Below are positions 9,201-15,952 of a stretch of 64,000 nucleotides of DNA, one piece after another. The stretch's first letter is position 1, and every line of letters begins with the position of its first letter. The stretch lies in assembly GCA_023382655.1 (NCBI GenBank), contig JAHDWK010000006.1:62001-126000 (forward strand). The letters are read 5' to 3'. The DNA is from Anaerolineae bacterium (GTDB lineage Bacteria > Chloroflexota > Anaerolineae > Promineifilales > Promineifilaceae). The translations under genes and the position numbers were made by a program. The notes under the pieces were generated by a model. The model was not told where the DNA came from. It saw only the letters and a program-made list of their open reading frames with translations, and ran no database searches.

Positions 9201-10637
9201 AATTTGGTTGCCATGGACATCAGTGACGGTATCCACCATCCAACGCAGACCACCATAATCATTGCGGGCGCCACCCTGCTGTTGTCCCGGCTGGCCAACG
9301 GTAACCAACAGACTACCATGATAAATAGATTGACCGGTTTCAGCATCCTCATTGTAACCCAATCGGTAGGTTGTGCCGTCTGGGGTCTGAACGGTCCAAT
9401 AAATCCCATCACTATTCATGCCAGAGGGAGGGGCGGCAACGGAAATCTGGCGAACGCGCAGTTGAGGGGCATTGACAGCATAATAAGTATAAGTATTGCC
9501 AGATATGCTGTGTAAAACCAACCGATGGCTTTGTCCGTTGAGTACCAACGAGAAACGATGACCATGATATAAGTGGAAGTGCGGCTCTTCCCAATTTATT
9601 TGGGTTTCATCCCGGCTGATCTGGATATTGTTGATAGACCAACCCAGGCCCAACGCCCCCTGATCCATGCCATCAGTAAAGGTGAGCGCATCCAGACCAC
9701 GGCTGGAATAAGAAATGTCAATGTTTGGCTGTAAACCGGTACGACCAGGTGGTACAGGAATGGGATATTGCGCCGTGGCTGCCCCACTGTAAGTAGAGAC
9801 GGTTGGCCTTGTCCACTGGTATCGCCAGGGAGAAGGTGTGCCATCGTTAGGTAAGGGGTCTGACAACAGATTTTCTGTGGGAATTATCTCCTCATTGTTG
9901 ACGGCTACAAACCCGGCCACCAGTGTGCCCGCCGGGGCAAATGATTCCAGCCCGGCGCTGATCAGCCCAGCCTGGTCGTACACGGTAGCTGCATGATAGC
10001 GCCATGTCCATTGATCGCCATCCTCTTGTAAGGCTATGAACCATTCCTGGATGGAATCATCTGTATTAGCCACCTTACGTAAATCTACGGCCACGTAAAC
10101 AGGCCGGTTGAAGGAAGTAACAGATAGATTACTTGCGGTGGTGAAGGTTAGCCGATAAGCAAGGGCGCTGCCGGGCAATCCACCGGTTTCTATGTCGGGC
10201 ACGGCCGTTACCGCCAGATTGACCATTACATCCTCCACTACCGCACCGCTATCGGCAATGAGCATGAGGGGTAAATCAGGGAATGTGACGGCTGTTCCTT
10301 CAGAGGAAATGATGGCTGTGTAGTTACCGTCCTGCACCACAGCCGTGGTCGTTGCAAAACCAGATGGTATCAACTCTGTCAGAGCACCCGCTGTTGACGG
10401 CAGTTGAATCGCTGGCGGCAGTGGTGCAGGCTCGTCATCGGCAAAAGCAAAATTACTATCATCTTGCCATGCTTCTACGATCCTATCAGCCGGATCGGAC
10501 GGTGGCGCCTCATCCGGGCTTTGGGCAAAGAGCGCAGCCATAGGTTGCAGCACCATACTGATGACCAATACCAGATTGATGAAAAGAACAAGATATTTCC
10601 GCCCTCGGAACAGTTTGCGTATAACAGGTGTGTTCAT
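3300..10637 (-). CDS. Giant secreted Rhs/YD-repeat protein with SpvB-like N-terminus and variable C-terminal tip
   Basis: A 2445-residue protein with a clear SD (CAGGAGG) before the ATG. A signal peptide spans about residues 12-39, ending near AALFAQ. A SpvB/TcdB-like segment begins near residue 275 (YPIPVPPGRTGLQPNIDISY). YD/RHS repeats run to about residue 2200. They are interrupted at about 930-1170 by an SdrD/CNA-B-like domain, a Pro/Thr/Ser linker and a fibronectin III-like domain. The Rhs core ends with GLYDYNARYYDPALGKFINAD and the boundary motif YADPTGHN near residue 2232. The last ~214 residues form the tip: an acidic stretch, two or three Gly/Ala-rich hydrophobic segments and a short polar end. 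Such shells enclose toxic C-termini in known Rhs/TcC proteins; the activity here is unknown. The tip DNA is more AT-rich than the rest. The insertion remnant just after the stop could have altered the original 3' end. Confidence 0.88.
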   Translation of the reverse strand: MNTPVIRKLFRGRKYLVLFINLVLVISMVLQPMAALFAQSPDEAPPSDPADRIVEAWQDDSNFAFADDEPAPLPPAIQLPSTAGALTELIPSGFATTTAVVQDGNYTAIISSEGTAVTFPDLPLMLIADSGAVVEDVMVNLAVTAVPDIETGGLPGSALAYRLTFTTASNLSVTSFNRPVYVAVDLRKVANTDDSIQEWFIALQEDGDQWTWRYHAATVYDQAGLISAGLESFAPAGTLVAGFVAVNNEEIIPTENLLSDPLPNDGTPSPWRYQWTRPTVSTYSGAATAQYPIPVPPGRTGLQPNIDISYSSRGLDALTFTDGMDQGALGLGWSINNIQISRDETQINWEEPHFHLYHGHRFSLVLNGQSHRLVLHSISGNTYTYYAVNAPQLRVRQISVAAPPSGMNSDGIYWTVQTPDGTTYRLGYNEDAETGQSIYHGSLLVTVGQPGQQQGGARNDYGGLRWMVDTVTDVHGNQIQYDYEDWDEEPEYYGTEIVTTSRAVLQEIRYNYQNLAGDANTRVTGSYASKITFTLDNHVVDKINLYHLDFAAPYKVFNVFVAVDQLNNTACGQGGRPNKVQRVSSIREENGDGTLFLPATTYTPVVLTHSTHNSLCNRFSYLQEVNNGYGGRMRFTYEADGRFSYTISPNVPDYGQSYFVKQTEAWDGVHDNVGPAVTTYTFAYPCYDQYDGHQGTLPNPVNCPARDNHIIFDYPHGPLSGFGQVTIATQDYDGTPLQKQFIQFRHGLNHDNPANSDYWGKAGRPYLSRLMNPNDGDFILQQTDTTYATDSGTTFDFTYTSQECTTTYVRGGQNNQHCKNYTYGRQSNIQYGNLTRMEEEGYIGGASGQRRLVYREYYPNTTSWIVGKVAREAVYACTDCQPINPATSDPLTESRNYYDNSASWTATPAAGQVTQVEQMMENEITYIPPSPTPVTPTPTPNPGTLSGAAYTFEDDLIPWPGARVILWDAVTNQYVAETITGEWGVFEFANLPYSSYNLDVCGERYGNQWSGFRTNITPPQTMVLMVAFQGPCGAPSTPTPTPLPSATPLPSATPSPTASPTPSPSPTPSPTPGVPLPPYGLIATFLGPEHGVELQWNHDDRINVQYFNVYRSDSSPVPLDKDHLIAENLTNITSTYTDPILTGGYYYVVTAKNSYGEASSNTAYADGCGFCLGVAEPELDAPLTAVFAIIQTIEYDDYGNATKVSDANNNDTHISYDDVYHLYPVSMENALGHTQSLRYIHLNATRNDGPPGLLREAMDANGLWNYYFYDDFGRLIKSFRGWHEQCESCGTDDDEVFRRPSEAYHYADGSIPLRITSWRKTQNDAIQYTNGGVWERTFYDGFGNPIQTQTAHTDWSGNAVSGANTGQRRIVDTVYNAAGSAISQSEPYPVAAYGGSGSYYVTPSTTANKVTSAYDPAGRTVQTIGLDGAVNSVVYGNRSLYAQDGNHHIKASFFDAVGQLVAVDETVDLDMFTDDFEDGNLDGWQVRNNVTVVNDDTKVARLIGVLPDISANWAELIHTIPATSDSHGNAVAFSFRVTNANAFAQLGLQHGTWDTSNYRLWGLMVKDGSLQLQEWQGNGNSGNETKTPLMPVKANTWYRVLLRTSKTNTQSFSIVIWERDNPAIFAERRLIKNESEWLAGTWQFFARARQNWTVYFDNYDELKVYRTRYSYDPLGNLTEVLNPYNHTTQMIYDAAGRKRYMNDPDMGQWYYAYDNAGNLESQTDAKVQTIDFVYDDLNRLTAKRQGIGGALLATYEYDVTAGGNKGVGRRTGMTAYYPPGVEHNNASWKYDILGRVTQETRQVPGNNYTFQFGYTQGDLPVTITYPGGSSGQTGESVTTNYYWQTGQPKTHVGDSNYVQQAQYNRADGQMTRLNMPSTSIYTTFAYDPVSLRLNEIRTYSSSNTRFRYGYSYDKVGNITAIRDYVPPSGGSNQWQYFAYDSLNRLTHAYTSGGNSGHYDESYAYNAVGNLLSKGDVTYGYQNNHPHAVTHLGILQRYWYDLNGNMTRRIDNQNRDWTLGWTAENMLQTATNDQNDTLRFVYDADGLMILRVVDEGQPSAQTTVHLGKIFEHNVTLNTYRKQYLFGGRLVAMREGLSPGSGVSYFATDALGSVTTTLYANGTTRAQKRYRPFGEERYSQNTTPTGHRYTGQRWDNDLGLYDYNARYYDPALGKFINADFIVPGLKHSALTVSFSEAVRHYGGKLTGNGSGSFEPQMLNRYSYVLNNPVGYADPTGHNPDETETYSPDDLIDANGNIVEGSLLDEIDESIENWDLVRQLLQIGTAALAFLRIVLQEVQKSLANGGAAALLTTITSLAITWLAGTQVASMAGAIGGALLWFVTNPVGVVLLGGVILAGAVAAIYASNVVNELKSIRGTLHNAARSAYGTGQHIKLEVDDNGWFNDTVTIARIDPQTGGVVDQSSTTLDVGNTVLQWTTNKMNEHPGQP

Positions 10638-10750
10638 CGTCTTCCTCCTGAAAAACAGTTAATCCACACCTGATTCTAAAAAACTACCGTGACCTATTCA
10701 TTACAAATTCGATGGGTGTGTACCCAGTTTCGTAACGATCGGACAATGAC

Positions 10751-10774
10751 GCAATTACTCAATTACCCAATTGC
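10751..10774. repeat. Intergenic palindromic word repeat (caatta family)
   Basis: In the 267-base gap upstream of the Rhs gene, GCAATTACTC and AATTACCCAATTGC form a short imperfect palindrome built from the word CAATTACC/C. The same word recurs at 32349-32410, 39180-39240 and 48652-48707. The rest of the gap is AT-rich and presumably holds the Rhs promoter, but I could not identify convincing -35/-10 boxes. Confidence 0.45.
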
Positions 10775-10904
10775 TCGCCGGGTCTGGCAAAATTGTCCCT
10801 ATCACTGGCACTAAATTATTTTGAAAATCGCGCTACACATCAACTAATGCAGCAGAGTAAAGAAAAGGGGATTAGAGATTTACAGATCTCACCTCATCAC
10901 TCCC

Positions 10905-11525
10905 TCACGCTGTCGGTTTGGCCAGGCTGTTGCCGATGAACGCGCCTAGCGCCCCGGTGACCGCACCGATGACGCCATAAAAGACGATGCTGCAAATGGC
11001 CCCGCCCGCTATCATCACCACCATCATACTGCCCATTTGGTCAAACGCCTGCGCCATTTCCGGGCCACCCACGCTCACCAACTGCCCCATAAAATCGCCG
11101 ACCAGGGGGAAGATCACCACCAAAGAGACAATGGTGCTGACGAGATAGCCGGCGATCACCGCCAGCGCCCCGGCCACAGCGCCGGCCCCGGCTTCGCCAC
11201 CTACCGCTGCCGGATCATAGCGACGATGAACCACCACATACGCCGCCCCGGCGCTGATGCCAGAGAACAGCCAACTCAGGCATTGCAGCAGGTTCGCTAC
11301 ACTGGTAAGCACCATCATGCTCTGAAAATCCTCGCCAAACATCGCCGCCAGCGGATCGGCGGAGTTGTTTATCTCTTCCAGGGCCGCCTCATCAAAAATG
11401 GGGGAATCCATCATGTTCTGGAATGAACGATAACCAATCAACAAACCGGCCAGACTACCCACCATCCAGATAACTGCGCCAATGGCCACGGCCGTAACCA
11501 ACGGCTCCATGCGTATTTTCATCAC
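10905..11525 (-). CDS. Four-helix integral membrane protein of unknown function
   Basis: A 206-residue protein with hydrophobic segments near 8-30, 71-98, 115-140 and 165-198, the last rich in Gly/Ala (GAVTGALGAFIGN). A polar region containing DEAALEEINNSADPLAAMFGED separates the first two helices. The family is not recognised, and there are no catalytic motifs. It is monocistronic by position, with the Rhs gene beginning 267 bases farther on in the same direction. The start is ATG at 11525 or the adjacent in-frame ATG at 11522, with AGGAGG just upstream on the minus strand. Confidence 0.65.
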   Translation of the reverse strand: MMKIRMEPLVTAVAIGAVIWMVGSLAGLLIGYRSFQNMMDSPIFDEAALEEINNSADPLAAMFGEDFQSMMVLTSVANLLQCLSWLFSGISAGAAYVVVHRRYDPAAVGGEAGAGAVAGALAVIAGYLVSTIVSLVVIFPLVGDFMGQLVSVGGPEMAQAFDQMGSMMVVMIAGGAICSIVFYGVIGAVTGALGAFIGNSLAKPTA

Positions 11526-11599
11526 GCCTCCTTATTCTATTTCACAAGTCGGCCGGGCGTCGCCATCCTGCCCGGCCGTCATCACCCGCTGATTATCGG

Positions 11600-11720
11600 T
11601 CAGGAAATGCAAGGTGACAACCACCCCGTGTGACCAGGCAGCACCAGGGAATAATCACCGAGATATGGCAAGCTCATATCCCACAGACGGGCATCATGAT
11701 CGCTGCTGGCAACGGTGTAT
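11600..11720 (-). pseudogene. WD40-repeat gene remnant
   Basis: The minus strand encodes a single recognisable WD40 blade: TVASSDHDARLWDMSLPYLG, followed by PGHTGWLSPCIS and a stop. Upstream of this the frame has no WD40 character and continues only as the antisense of the neighbouring gene. It looks like the 3' tail of a decayed WD40 gene, oriented opposite to the intact WD40-TIR gene beginning at 11978. The rest of the 11526-11977 gap shows no gene. Confidence 0.5.
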
Positions 11721-11977
11721 GCGCGAGAAAACGCTGGTTCTGGCTTGCCCGGATTTGAACATGAGAATACCCCCCTCCCCTTCTTTTTCCGGCAAATCTG
11801 GCTACAATAACGGCATTTGTAGTGCTGAAAATTCATCTGGTTGTTATCCTTTTGCGCCCCGGCACGCGGCTCGATTTTATGGGCTATCCCCTTTGTTAAA
11901 CGAACGTACTTTTTTGCCAAAGACCATACCCCCCTTTGACCAACGAGAGGCACAGCAACCAGACAGAGGTTGTAAAG

Positions 11978-14968
11978 ATGATTGATCAACATCTGGAAGA
12001 AGCCCAAGTCATCACCGTACCCGTCGCTCTGGAGACCGCCCCAGATGGTTTTACACTGCGCCACAAACTGCGCGGCCATCACAATATCATTTACGATATG
12101 GCCTGGTCGCCCGACGGCCGTACTCTGGCTTCTGTCTCTGCTGACCGCACCGCCCGCCTCTGGCGGTTGCAAGGCGACCAGATGGTGGGTATCCCCATCA
12201 GCCATGCCGACTATGTCTTTTGTGTGGCCTGGTCGCCTGACGGCCGTATCCTGGCCACCGGCGCCAATGACGAAACCATCCGGCTGACCAACGGCCGTAC
12301 CGGCGAACCCATCCGCGACCTGAGCGGGCACACCGGTCCCATTTACAGCGTCGCCTGGTCGCCCGACGGCCGTCTGCTCGCTTCCGGCTCCTTCGACCGC
12401 ACCATCCGCCTGTGGGACAGCGCCAACGACTGGGCCAGCCAGGAATTTAGCGGCCACCAGGATTGGATCATGAGCGTCGCCTGGTCACCCGACGGCCACA
12501 TTCTGGCCGCCGCCTCCCGCGACAAAACCATCTCCTTCTGGGACATGCGCCAGGGCAAACTGTTCCGCAAACTGCGCGGCCACTTTGACATTGTGAACCA
12601 CATCGCCTGGTCGCCCGATGGCACGTTGCTCGCCTCCGCCTCCGACGACATGACCATCCGCCTGTGGGACGCCGGCGCGGGGCGGCTACATGCCGTGCTG
12701 GAAGGGCATACCGACCTGGTCCTCTGTGTGCGCTTCTCGCCTGATGGCACACTGCTGGCCTCCAAATCCCGTGATGGCACGGTGCGCCTGTGGCGCTGCG
12801 ACACCTGGGAACTCGTCGCCACCCTGGACGAACCGCTCAAGTCTGATTTAAACACCGCCCTGGCCTTCCACCCCCAAATGCCGCTGCTGACCACACTCGG
12901 CGCGGGCGACCGCACCATTCGCACCTGGCATCTGGATGATGTGACCCTGCTGGGGGCCAACTTCACCACCGAAACGTGGCATTACCGCAACGCCAAGGTG
13001 GTGCTGGTGGGGGATACCGGCGTCGGCAAATCGGGTTTAGGGCTGGTGCTGTCCGGTCGCCCCTGGGTGAATACCGGCTCCACACACGGCTGCAAAGTGT
13101 GGACGTTTGGTAATGAGACCATTCTGCTGCCCGACGGCCGTCAGGAAACCCGCGAAACCCTGCTCTGGGACCTGGCCGGGCAGCCTGGCTACCGCCTCAC
13201 CAACCAACTACACCTGAACGAAGTCGCCGTCGCCCTGGTCGTCTTTGATGCCAGCAACGAGGTCGAACCACTGGCCGGGGTGCGCCACTGGGACCGGGCC
13301 TTGCGCCAGGCCACCCACCGCCAGGGAGACACCGCCCTGCCCATGACCAAATATCTGGTGGCCGCCCGCGCCGACATCAGCGGCGTTTCCGTGTGGCACA
13401 GCCATCTGCGCAGCCTGGTGCGCGAAATGGGTTTTGACGGCTACTTTGAAACCAGCGCCAAAGAGGGCTGGCAAATTGCCGAATTACGTGAAGCGATTCG
13501 CCAGGGCATTGATTGGGAATCCCGCCCCCACGTCAGTTCCAATGAACTGTTCCAGGCGATCAAACAATTTTTCATCGAGCAGAAAAAGAGCGGCCACATC
13601 CTCTCCACCACCGATGACCTGTTTCGCCTCTTTTGCCAGACGCACCCGCACCAATCGGCCGGGGATTTGCAGGCGCGTTTTGAAACAGCCCTCAGCCGCA
13701 TGGAAAATCGGGGGCTGGTGCGAAAACTGCGTTTTGGCAGCTACGTGCTGCTGCAACCGGAACTGCTCGATGCGTATGCCTCTGACCTGGTGAATGCCGC
13801 TCAGAACAGCGCGGATGGGTTGGGTACATTGACAGAAACAGAGGTCTTAAACGGCCGTTACCTCACCCCCACCCACACCAACCACGTCAATCCCCAACAG
13901 CAAAAGCTGCTGCTCATCGCCACCGTCGAAGAACTCATCCGCCATGAAATCATCCTCAAAGAGCCGGGCGAAGCGGGCGCTGACCTCATCTTCCCCTCCA
14001 AATTCACCCGCCCCGGCCCGGCCGTGCCCGATGTGCCCGGCAAGACCATCCGCTTCACTTTTGAAGGGTCGGTGCGCAACATCTACGCCGTTCTCACCGT
14101 GCGCCTGGCGCACAGCCGCCTGTTTGAGAAAAAGGAGATGTGGCAAAACGCCGCCACCTTCACGGCCACCGTTGGCGGTGTTTGTGGATTATATCTGCGT
14201 GAATTGGACGAAGGCGCGGCGGAATTGACGCTCTTTTTTGACGACGCCGCCAGCGAAGCCACCCGTTACCAGTTTGAAGATTATGTGGCCGTGCATCTGG
14301 AACGGCGGGCGCTGCCCGGTTCGGTCACACGTGACCGGCTGTTTACCTGTGAGCAATGCAGCGTGCCGGTGACGGGGCAGCAAGTGACGGCGCGGCGGGC
14401 ACGGGGTCTGAAGCAAATGAACTGCCCGGTTTGTGATCATCCCATTTCGTTGCTGGATGGGCGGGAACGGCTAGCGCAGCCGGTCACGTCGGTTGTGGCC
14501 GAGATTGACGAGGCCGCCGACGCCCACCGCGACCGGGACGTGGCCGAACTCATCTTGAAGGGCAAAGTGACGACCAACGACTATGATGTCTTTTTGTGTT
14601 ATAACGACGCCGATGGCACGGCCGTGAAACTCATTGCCGACCAGTTGCGCGAACGAGGTGTCCTGCCCTGGCTGCTGCCACCTACCCAAACCGTTACCGC
14701 CGATACGTTGGCCCAAATCCGGTCGGTTGCCATCTGTGTGGGGCGGGGCAAAGTGCCCTGGCGCGACAATGAGACGGTGAAGCTCTTGCAACATTTTGTC
14801 AGCAAAGGCGCCGGCCCGTTTGTGATTGTGACCCTGCCCGGCTGCCCGGAAGGGATGCATTTTCCCGACGGTATTTTGCAGGTGAACTGGCGTGACCAGG
14901 AAGCCGCGGGGGTGGATATGCTGGCCTCCTTCATTCAGGCCCGGCCAAAATACGAATTAGAGAAGTAA
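11978..14968 (+). CDS. WD40 - Ras/ROC-like GTPase - zinc-ribbon - TIR domain protein
   Basis: A 996-residue multidomain protein. Residues about 22-330 are seven WD40 blades (SPDGRTLASVSADRTARLWR-type repeats). A P-loop GTPase follows at about 340-510, with G1 GDTGVGKS near 345 and G3 DLAGQPG near 398; the usual N/TKxD base-recognition motif is replaced around VAARAD. A winged-helix-like linker occupies about 520-620. Two CxxC pairs (CEQC near 790, CPVC near 816) form a probable zinc ribbon. A C-terminal TIR domain starts near 866 (YDVFLCYNDADG). The segment after the BB loop (PPTQTVTADTLAQIRS) has no Glu where NADase TIRs keep their catalytic one, so enzymatic activity is doubtful. I chose ATG 11978 because AGAGG lies eight bases upstream; a TTG at 11936 would add 14 residues. 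The architecture suggests a ligand-sensing switch, perhaps in immunity or stress signalling (inference). Confidence 0.85.
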   Translation: MIDQHLEEAQVITVPVALETAPDGFTLRHKLRGHHNIIYDMAWSPDGRTLASVSADRTARLWRLQGDQMVGIPISHADYVFCVAWSPDGRILATGANDETIRLTNGRTGEPIRDLSGHTGPIYSVAWSPDGRLLASGSFDRTIRLWDSANDWASQEFSGHQDWIMSVAWSPDGHILAAASRDKTISFWDMRQGKLFRKLRGHFDIVNHIAWSPDGTLLASASDDMTIRLWDAGAGRLHAVLEGHTDLVLCVRFSPDGTLLASKSRDGTVRLWRCDTWELVATLDEPLKSDLNTALAFHPQMPLLTTLGAGDRTIRTWHLDDVTLLGANFTTETWHYRNAKVVLVGDTGVGKSGLGLVLSGRPWVNTGSTHGCKVWTFGNETILLPDGRQETRETLLWDLAGQPGYRLTNQLHLNEVAVALVVFDASNEVEPLAGVRHWDRALRQATHRQGDTALPMTKYLVAARADISGVSVWHSHLRSLVREMGFDGYFETSAKEGWQIAELREAIRQGIDWESRPHVSSNELFQAIKQFFIEQKKSGHILSTTDDLFRLFCQTHPHQSAGDLQARFETALSRMENRGLVRKLRFGSYVLLQPELLDAYASDLVNAAQNSADGLGTLTETEVLNGRYLTPTHTNHVNPQQQKLLLIATVEELIRHEIILKEPGEAGADLIFPSKFTRPGPAVPDVPGKTIRFTFEGSVRNIYAVLTVRLAHSRLFEKKEMWQNAATFTATVGGVCGLYLRELDEGAAELTLFFDDAASEATRYQFEDYVAVHLERRALPGSVTRDRLFTCEQCSVPVTGQQVTARRARGLKQMNCPVCDHPISLLDGRERLAQPVTSVVAEIDEAADAHRDRDVAELILKGKVTTNDYDVFLCYNDADGTAVKLIADQLRERGVLPWLLPPTQTVTADTLAQIRSVAICVGRGKVPWRDNETVKLLQHFVSKGAGPFVIVTLPGCPEGMHFPDGILQVNWRDQEAAGVDMLASFIQARPKYELEK

Positions 14969-15035
14969 AACGCATGGCGTTTTGCCGGACAATTGGTATA
15001 AACGGGGGAAACCATCCATTGAAGGAGAAATCATC

Positions 15036-15899
15036 GTGAAACTTGTGACCTTTGCTTATAACGGCCGTACCGCCATCGGCACAGTCGTGAATGACCAGAT
15101 TGTTGACCTGAGCCACCTGGCCCCGGATATGCAGCGTTTCATTGAGTTGGGAACGGCTGGATTGACTGCGGCGCAAACGGCCGTCAACACGGCCACCAAC
15201 ACCATCCCGCTCACAGCCATACACCTGCTGGCCCCCATTCCCACCCCGCGCCGCAACGTCATTTGCCTGGGGCTAAACTATTCCGAACACGTCAAAGAAT
15301 CGTATGGCGCGCGCGGGCAGCAGGTGCAGTTGCCGGAAACACCCATTGTGTTCACCAAGGCGACAACGGCCGTCAGCGGCCCCACCGACCCCATTCCCTA
15401 TGACCCGGCCGTCACCACCCAACTCGACTGGGAAGTGGAACTGGCGGTCATCATGGGCCGGTCGGGTAAAAACATCCCCGCCGCTGCCGCCATGGATTAC
15501 GTCTACGGTTACATGGTGCTGAACGACATCAGCGCCCGCGACCTGCAAATGGCCGGTAAACAATACTTCAAAGGCAAAAGTCTGGATGGGGCCTGCCCCA
15601 TTGGCCCCTGGATCGTCACCGCCGATGAACTGCCCAACCCCCACAACCTGCGGCTGGTTTGTCGGGTGAATGGCGTTGTGAAACAAGACGGCCGTACCGA
15701 CATCATGATCTTCAATATCCCCACCACCATCGCCTATCTGTCACTGGGCATGACCCTGCTGCCCGGCGACATCATCGCCACCGGCACACCCGACGGTGTC
15801 GGTTTTGCCCGCACCCCACCCGAATTTTTGCAGCCCGGTGATGTGCTGGAAAGTGAAATAGAGGGGATTGGCCTCCTGCGAAATCGCGTAGTTTCGTAA
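15036..15899 (+). CDS. Fumarylacetoacetate hydrolase (FAH) family protein
   Basis: A 287-residue protein with an N-terminal domain (KLVTFAYNGRTAIGTV) and the FAH catalytic fold from about residue 70: CLGLNYSEHVKES, IVFTKATTAVSGP, DWEVELAVIMGR (metal-binding Glu pair), DISARDLQ, GKSLDGACPIGPW and GDIIATGTPDGVG. Such proteins are Mg/Mn-dependent hydrolases, decarboxylases or isomerases of 2,4-diketo acids (HpcE/acylpyruvase-like). The exact substrate cannot be deduced. The start is GTG 15036 with AAGGAGA seven bases upstream. It begins 67 bases after the TIR gene on the same strand and may be cotranscribed with it. A hairpin element follows directly after the stop. Confidence 0.88.
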   Translation: MKLVTFAYNGRTAIGTVVNDQIVDLSHLAPDMQRFIELGTAGLTAAQTAVNTATNTIPLTAIHLLAPIPTPRRNVICLGLNYSEHVKESYGARGQQVQLPETPIVFTKATTAVSGPTDPIPYDPAVTTQLDWEVELAVIMGRSGKNIPAAAAMDYVYGYMVLNDISARDLQMAGKQYFKGKSLDGACPIGPWIVTADELPNPHNLRLVCRVNGVVKQDGRTDIMIFNIPTTIAYLSLGMTLLPGDIIATGTPDGVGFARTPPEFLQPGDVLESEIEGIGLLRNRVVS

Positions 15900-15900
15900 C

Positions 15901-15952
15901 CCGTAATCCGTGACCCATAACGGATTACGGATTCACGGATTACGGATCACGG
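15901..15952. repeat. Intergenic self-complementary element, ccgtaatccgt word
   Basis: CCGTAATCCGT (15901-15911) pairs perfectly with ACGGATTACGG (15920-15930), and the second arm is repeated at 15935-15945. It lies between the convergent FAH and adaptor genes, overlapping the adaptor's 3' end by a few bases. It is probably a bidirectional transcription stop or repeat element; no T-run is present. Confidence 0.6.

Noticed and set aside
11740..11790. A GTTCAAATC motif resembling a tRNA T-loop
   Set aside because: Flanking bases do not form the T-stem, and no acceptor, D or anticodon arms can be built around it.
11721..12457. A long minus-strand ORF running from the WD40 remnant into the WD40-TIR gene
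   Set aside because: Upstream of the single WD40 blade it is antisense to the intact TIR gene and has the biased composition of a shadow frame.
12061..12900. Tandem DNA repeats in the WD40 region as a separate repeat element
   Set aside because: The periodicity is explained by protein WD40 blades and shared octamer copies.
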